A stretch of 64,000 nt of DNA from Polytrichum commune (Eukaryota > Streptophyta > Polytrichopsida > Polytrichales > Polytrichaceae), in assembly GCA_950295325.1 (NCBI GenBank), contig OX485807.1, positions 34,874,440 through 34,938,439 on the forward strand. Reading direction: 5' to 3'. The notes under the pieces were generated by a model. The model worked only from the letters and a program-made list of their open reading frames with translations, searched no databases and was not told the origin of the DNA. Positions within the stretch are counted from its first letter, which is position 1; the number at the start of each line of letters is the position of its first letter. This document shows positions 59,050-64,000 of this stretch, piece by piece. The position numbers were made by a program, and so were the translations under genes.

Positions 59050-59660
59050 CAGTTTTGTTCACACAAGCTGGAACAAAGTTAAAAATTTGTCCACCTACCC
59101 TTAGCAGCTATAATAGCTGCAATGCGCTTAGGCATGCTCCTATACAAGTTCTTACACTCATTGGGAGTAATTGAAGCCCAACAATCCTCAACACGCACCC
59201 ACAATTCTAACATTCCTTTGGGAGGTCTCTCATATTGGTTTAGTCAACGTTTTAAAGTTGCCCACAAGTGTTCGATTGGATTCAAGTCTGGAGATTGCGC
59301 CGGCCACTTCAAAACAGTAAATTCTTGCGAATTCAGCCAACGGCGCACACTCTTGGATGTATGTTTCAGGTCATTATCATGTCGAAAAATCAAATTGGCA
59401 GGATCCAAATTGTATGCATGCAGCGTATGAATCAACTCTCGCTCTAAAATTTCTCTATGTACATGTACTAATCCATTCTTCCCTCAATCCTACACATCAT
59501 ACCAGGGCCACTCGGAGTCATGCAACCCCACATCATCACTCCCCCACCTCCAAACTTGACAGTTTACCCACTTGTCTGTTGCATGGAACATATCAAAAAA
59601 ACCTATGAATGATTTTGTCTCTGCCCATCTTCGTGGTACTGTATAGTTAAGAAAGCGGAA
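59050..59660 (-). mobile_element. Tc1-type (DD34E) DNA transposon relic
   Basis: This is the C-terminal two thirds of a Tc1-family transposase, well preserved. In order on the - strand it shows VKFGGGGVMMWGCMTPSGPG (about 59500-59560), the aspartate block FRHDNDLKHTSK, WPAQSPDLNPIEHLW, and a C-terminal tail ending KGRWTNF and a stop near 59090. Exactly 34 residues separate the aspartate from the glutamate (DD34E). From 59435 down to 59090 the frame is broken only by one TGA just after LKR; more breaks lie upstream at 59436-59490. The N-terminal paired helix-turn-helix is missing or replaced beyond about 59650. The 3' flank at 59060-59100 resembles a Tc1 inverted-repeat end (TTTGTCCACCTACCC). 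Confidence 0.88.
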
Positions 59661-60066
59661 CCCCTCCCCCCCAAAAAAATGAAAATAAAAATAAAAAATG
59701 GTTTGGATCCCACAATAGGGTGGTACTTTTGCCATAGATCCCACACGACTACTTATAAACTTATGTGACCGGAAGCCGGACTGAATGTGAGGAAACTGAC
59801 CAAAACAAAGTGCAGCTGACAAGCCCAAATACAAACTTCACGAGGGTTTAACAGCTCGACCAAGTGTAAATATTGCCTCTCACCCTGACATTTACAGTAT
59901 TCCCTCTCCGCACTCCGAAATCTCAAAATTTGAAAACGCCAATAACCTGCCCCCACTTATGTTACTGTAACTTATTCCTTGCCGATTGGGAAATTACTAC
60001 ATGCACCTCTTGTGTGGAGTCGTGAAGATAAAATACCGCTCTTTGTTCCTTGCAAATAAGAAACCA

Positions 60067-60444
60067 CACTAAATTATGATACTTAGTGTCATATGGTGTT
60101 TTATGTCGCTATGGTAACTTTTCGGATGACACTTTCTTCTCATGAATCAAGTGAACAAATATTGTCATGGATGATGGATGAGTCCATCCATTGGCCAAAA
60201 CCCTACCTTCTCTTGCCAACAACTTCTGATGAACTATTGTCACGGATGGTTGAAATTCGGATGGAAAACCCACTTGGTAAGTGACAGTAATTGCAACACT
60301 GTAAATTTATAACCCCCCAACATTTCACAAGGATTGACAAATAATGTTGGGTTAGCGGTTTGTGTTGGTGACACTACACTGTGGTTTACAAATAGTATTG
60401 AGCAAGAAAAATAGAATTGGTGACACTAAATATCACATTTAGTG
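60067..60444. mobile_element. palindrome-ended MITE, copy D (inverted)
   Basis: This 378-base copy is in the opposite orientation to A and C. It has terminal palindromes at both ends with a few changes and TA after the right end. The core CCAAAACCCTACCTTCTCTT is the complement of the A/C core. Confidence 0.87.
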
Positions 60445-61544
60445 TAGTACACGCACCTCTTGACTTCAATTGGTAGGCTAGACTACCACAACGTTTATGG
60501 TATGTAGTGTAGCATGCATAATAATGTCACTTACCATGTTTTGAGATGTATGATAGGTTACACTTATGATCTACAACTTTCCCATTAGTATGGCCTCATG
60601 ACACTTCACAACATTGTTTGGTGATGTGGGCCCTCATAATATAATAGTGGGGTGTTGGGAGCTTAGCCTAAATACAAGTCTCATTCTGCAACTTTTTGAG
60701 CATCCAACTGTTATACTATGAGGGCCCACAAAATGAGAGTTGAATGTTGAGTAATGTTATGTTGGCATTCAAGTGAGCTTACTAATATCTTGGCATGAGT
60801 ATGTTCACTAATGTTATGAGATGTATGTCTATGTTGCATAATCGTCTACAAGTTGACTCAAGTGTACACAAATGATACTTGCCATTAGTATGCTCAATAC
60901 TATCTTCCCTTACATACTAAGACACAAAACTATCATCTCAAGTTTCCCAATGTGCTACACTAAATGCCATAACATAAATAAATTTTCACCTTTTTTTTAC
61001 ATATGTTGACATATAGTATTGTATTGAAAATCAGCAAACGTGATGCTTTGAGACCTCTAGGCATCTAGTTTAGGCCCTTCACAAACAATGTGCGTGACAC
61101 TAAATTCTATGATTGGTGTACCCAAGTTTTAGGTTTCACCCAGTGGTGGTTGATTATTAAGGGGTAAAATTTCATGACACTTAACTTAATGGATAGAACA
61201 ATGAAAATGCAAGGAACATTGTGTATCCTAGATGGTTCATATGATAAGTACATTTAATTTATAAACATTATGGGCATGCAATACTTTGAGTTGGGGCCCC
61301 CACCATTACTACTCGAGGTGAAAAATGTAGTTCATTATGTCATAGCTTGTATATTTATTTTCTTGAGATGTTTTAATCCTAAAATTAACATCAAAGGTAT
61401 GAACTAGGGTAGACGGACCCACCTAGAATGGATTGATTACAAATTTATTATGGTTAGGTTTTCACTAAACATCCTTTACCTTGGCAATAGTAGTGAGGGA
61501 CCATCTTTAAGAAGTAGTCGTTTAGCCATGGCCCACCGTTTATG
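60445..61544. other. no gene recognised
   Basis: AT-rich, with scattered TACACTAAAT words (for example 60955) that may be remnants of the palindrome-ended MITE family. Confidence 0.4.
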
Positions 61545-61713
61545 GTATTATTCAAAATTATGCCATTCTATAATATTCTATAATAGTTTTTTGTAATCAA
61601 TAAAAGTCGAATATAATGTTTTGAGCATCATAGAGCATAAACGGTTCAACTTGGTCAAAAGTTACATTCTAAGTAAAAAAACAATATGGCATTGTGTAAC
61701 ATTGAATAGTGAG
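61545..61713. mobile_element. probable old MITE related to the 30.7 kb copy
   Basis: Weak inverted ends (TATTATTCAAAATTATGCCA on the left, CTATTCAATGTTACACAATG complemented on the right) enclose AT-rich sequence of the right length. The target duplication is not clear. Confidence 0.4.
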
Positions 61714-62104
61714 TGACACTTTGTAGCATGAACAATGTAGTGGAATCCCACTGAAACATGTCAACAACAAACTTGCAAGGGGCATGTTTTTACTATCACC
61801 ATGTCCCATGTACTAGGTGATGTGGACCAAGATCCACTATCAAGAGTTTATATTAAGGATCACTTAATACTATGGTAAAAGGGTCAATGACCATGAAATT
61901 GTGGAGGCCCTTTGAAACTCATATGAAGATCGTACCAAGGAAGATTGAAAATCGATTTTGTGCAATCATGGACCTTCGAGTTCATTGTACATACATACAT
62001 GAATGGGTTCTCAACCCAATGTTATCTACGTACCATCCTATTTGTGTGGCCCTTTCTACATAACAAACTACAATAAATCAAGGGATATGAAATTTTGACA
62101 TGTC

Positions 62105-62350
62105 ACGGTCTCCTGATTTTGTGTTGGTCCCACCCATTTGAAATGGGCTTGACACAAAACCTAATAAACCGTGAATACTTATCCATTAGGTATCCATGTA
62201 GCCTTTCCATCCATTCAAACTTTCTTTGTCTTTTATGCTCTTGAGCTCTTGTGTAAAGAGATGTGAGACGGTCTTGGCATTGTCCGCCAATGATAGAATT
62301 GAAATGTCAACGGTGAGAGGCTCTAAAGCGCTAGTGCAAAGTCCCCCTTA
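62105..62350. mobile_element. diverged partial Tourist-like MITE
   Basis: It contains the internal hairpin GTGTTGGTCCCACCC...GGGCTTGACACAAAAC and the GAGACGGTCTTGGC / CCGCCAATGATAG segments. The right end near 62350 (GTGCAAAGTCCCCC) is degraded. A left end may lie near 61880, but I could not fix it. Confidence 0.5.
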
Positions 62351-62379
62351 AAAATGAATATGCCACTACATTTGAGTGT

Positions 62380-62500
62380 TTGTGTGCTCAGGTGTGCATC
62401 TAATAATAGACTCATAAAAGACACGTGTTTGGACTACGTGAAGAGATTGGACTACGCGCTCAACATTCATCAACCATTCTAGGGTCAATAGTCAACTTAA
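62380..62500 (-). repeat. dispersed repeat R330, inverted fragment
   Basis: Complement contains GTTGACTATTGACCCTAGAA and GTAGTCCAATCTCTTCACG, matching the family's central-right markers. Confidence 0.5.
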
Positions 62501-62744
62501 GTTTTTTTTTGAGAGGGGGGGAGGGGCTACATTATTTTTGATGGCTTTGACACTTGTCACTTTGAAAAAACATACCATGAACAAGGGAAATTGGAAAAAT
62601 AAAATAAACAATTAAATCCATAGTTTGTTGCTAAAACCCCATATCACATTCGCGGATCCAAGAAAGTCCAAACCCAAATTGAGAATATTTGGAAAACAAG
62701 AGAAGTAAACATTTGAGGCATTTATACTTTCGTAAATGTCGCGT

Positions 62745-64000
62745 ATTTCAAGCAATGGGTTATGGGATTTCGTTTCCCAACACCTACCATTGGGGGGTGT
62801 GGTTTGCAGTGGCAATCATGGGTAATCATTTGTGTGTCCGAGGCAGTGATGAGGGAGGTTTTTGGGCATAATTGGTTGAGATCCTAGTGTTTGCATGTTG
62901 ATATCCTCCGGTTTTCCTTCATTAAGTTTATGGTATATTCGATAGATTCCTCCAGAATGTTCGGTAATTTTCATGAAGTCTTGAACTTCAACTGGCTATT
63001 TCTCAAACTCAACTGGTTCATCTATAACTAACTGCCGCTTCTCCGCGATCATTGGTCCGAGGGCTCAAGTCTAGCACTAGGGGAAGGCCCGAGATGGCAC
63101 CCAATGCAACTACCAAGACTGCAATTAGATGCAGTAACGTGGAGGCCACACATGTTCGAAAATGCCGGTTTTGAAATAGAGTTTGGTAAACCAAGACAAA
63201 ACAATTTCCGCCGTGACGTGTGCTTAACTTCAAGGAGCTCGGTGTCGGTCCCCTTTTCTTTTTGGGTTAAAACCGTCCGTTTTCAAACTCCGATCGAAAT
63301 TGGAGGTTTTTAAGCCTTGCAAAACCACCGTCTTGGATCAAAGTTGAAAACGGATGTTTACACCCAATAAAAGAGGGACCGACGTTGAGACCAAGCTCCA
63401 CAAAGCTTAGCCCAGTGATCGGGTAGATTTTTGGTCATAATCGGTTGAAATCCTAGTGTTTGCAAGTCCAACCAGTTACATTTTGACATCCTCCGGGTTT
63501 TCCTTTCTTAAACTAGGGTATATTCTATAAATCTCTTTAAAACAATCGGTAATCCTCATGCGGTCTTGAACTTCAACCGGTTCATTTGTAACTAACTGCT
63601 GCTAGTTCTCCATGATCATTGGTTTAGGCGCATGTCAAGGCCGAAATGCTTTTACCTTGGATCACCAAACTCCGAATTGAAACCGGCATTTCTGAATGCA
63701 TGTCACCTCCGTAATGAGAAACCGGCACATATTTTACGCAATGGGGTTTAAGATTTCATTTCCGAGGGCTAACACACACTGAATGAGGGGGGGGGGGGGG
63801 TTGACAGGTTGTGCTTTGCAGTGGCAATCATGGGTAATCAATTGTGCGTCTGAGGGCTTTAAGAGCCTAGCACTAAAGAGAAGGGCGGAGATGATCAAGT
63901 GCCAACACTGCAATTTATAGAGGCAGGCAGGAAGTCATGGTGGTTTACAGGATTGGCAAGAGAGTCGAGAGGAGGTTCATGTGGAAATTGGCTATTCTGG
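62745..64000 (+). repeat. shuffled block of repeat R5 modules
   Basis: Modules recur in different order and spacing. Module A (GTTTGCAGTGGCAATCATGG) is at 62745-62845 and 63738-63846. Module B (TAATTGGTTGAGATCCTAGT) is at 62852-63055 and 63420-63632. Module C (CTAGCACTA then GATGG/GATGATC) is at 63056-63128 and 63855-63922. A hairpin lies between the B copies. The block runs off the right edge. A G-run of 13 is at 63786-63799. Confidence 0.65.
63234..63398. repeat. long hairpin inside the R5 block
   Basis: Arms 63234-63290 and 63341-63398 pair: GAGCTCGGTGTCGGTCCCC with GGGACCGACGTTGAGACCAA, and CCGTCCGTTTTCAAACTC with AAGTTGAAAACGGATG. The loop is about 50 bases. It could be an independent foldback insertion, or an inverted-repeat junction of the repeat. 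Confidence 0.68.

Overview
This is AT-rich, gene-poor eukaryotic nuclear DNA. It is probably from a streptophyte (land plant or close relative). The evidence is a spliced host gene with GT-AG introns of about 440-770 bases, LINEs whose 3' protein ends in the plant-type zinc-binding reverse transcriptase module (Ile-Trp-x-x-Arg-Asn block), and many short TA-flanked, TAA-flanked and hAT-like MITEs. Nothing suggests a bacterium or organelle. I cannot name the species. The mix of Tc1-type and pogo-type transposase relics with a methylmalonyl-CoA epimerase gene would be unusual in a flowering plant and fits a seed-free plant or streptophyte alga better, but that is inference.

The only host gene I recognise with confidence is on the + strand at about 51.6-54.0 kb: methylmalonyl-CoA epimerase (VOC superfamily). 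Two exon-exon junctions are certain, and an upstream exon carrying a mitochondrial-type presequence is plausible. Two other places (39.0-40.7 kb, - strand; 48.2-48.9 kb, + strand) look exon-like, but I cannot identify or complete them.

The rest is mainly a graveyard of mobile DNA. 0-11 kb: a Tc1/mariner relic, dispersed repeats, a foldback hairpin and a 100-base tandem repeat. 11.6-13.5 kb: the 3' half of a LINE. 14-16 kb and 24-33 kb: MITEs whose ends are themselves palindromes. 20.5-23.6 kb: decayed LINE-like coding sequence split by a 91-base minisatellite. 28.8-29.3 kb: a LINE 3' end with target-site duplication. 35-38.5 kb: a Tourist-like MITE, then a pogo-like transposase gene interrupted by a 512-base hAT-like MITE with a perfect 8-base target duplication. 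41-50 kb: repeat fragments and several unidentified decayed coding stretches. 55-64 kb: another Tourist-like MITE, LINE tails, a well-preserved Tc1 transposase relic, another palindrome-ended MITE and a shuffled repeat block with a long hairpin.

The elements form families with several copies inside the window, so boundaries and target duplications could often be read by comparing copies. No CRISPR array, rRNA gene or convincing tRNA was seen.
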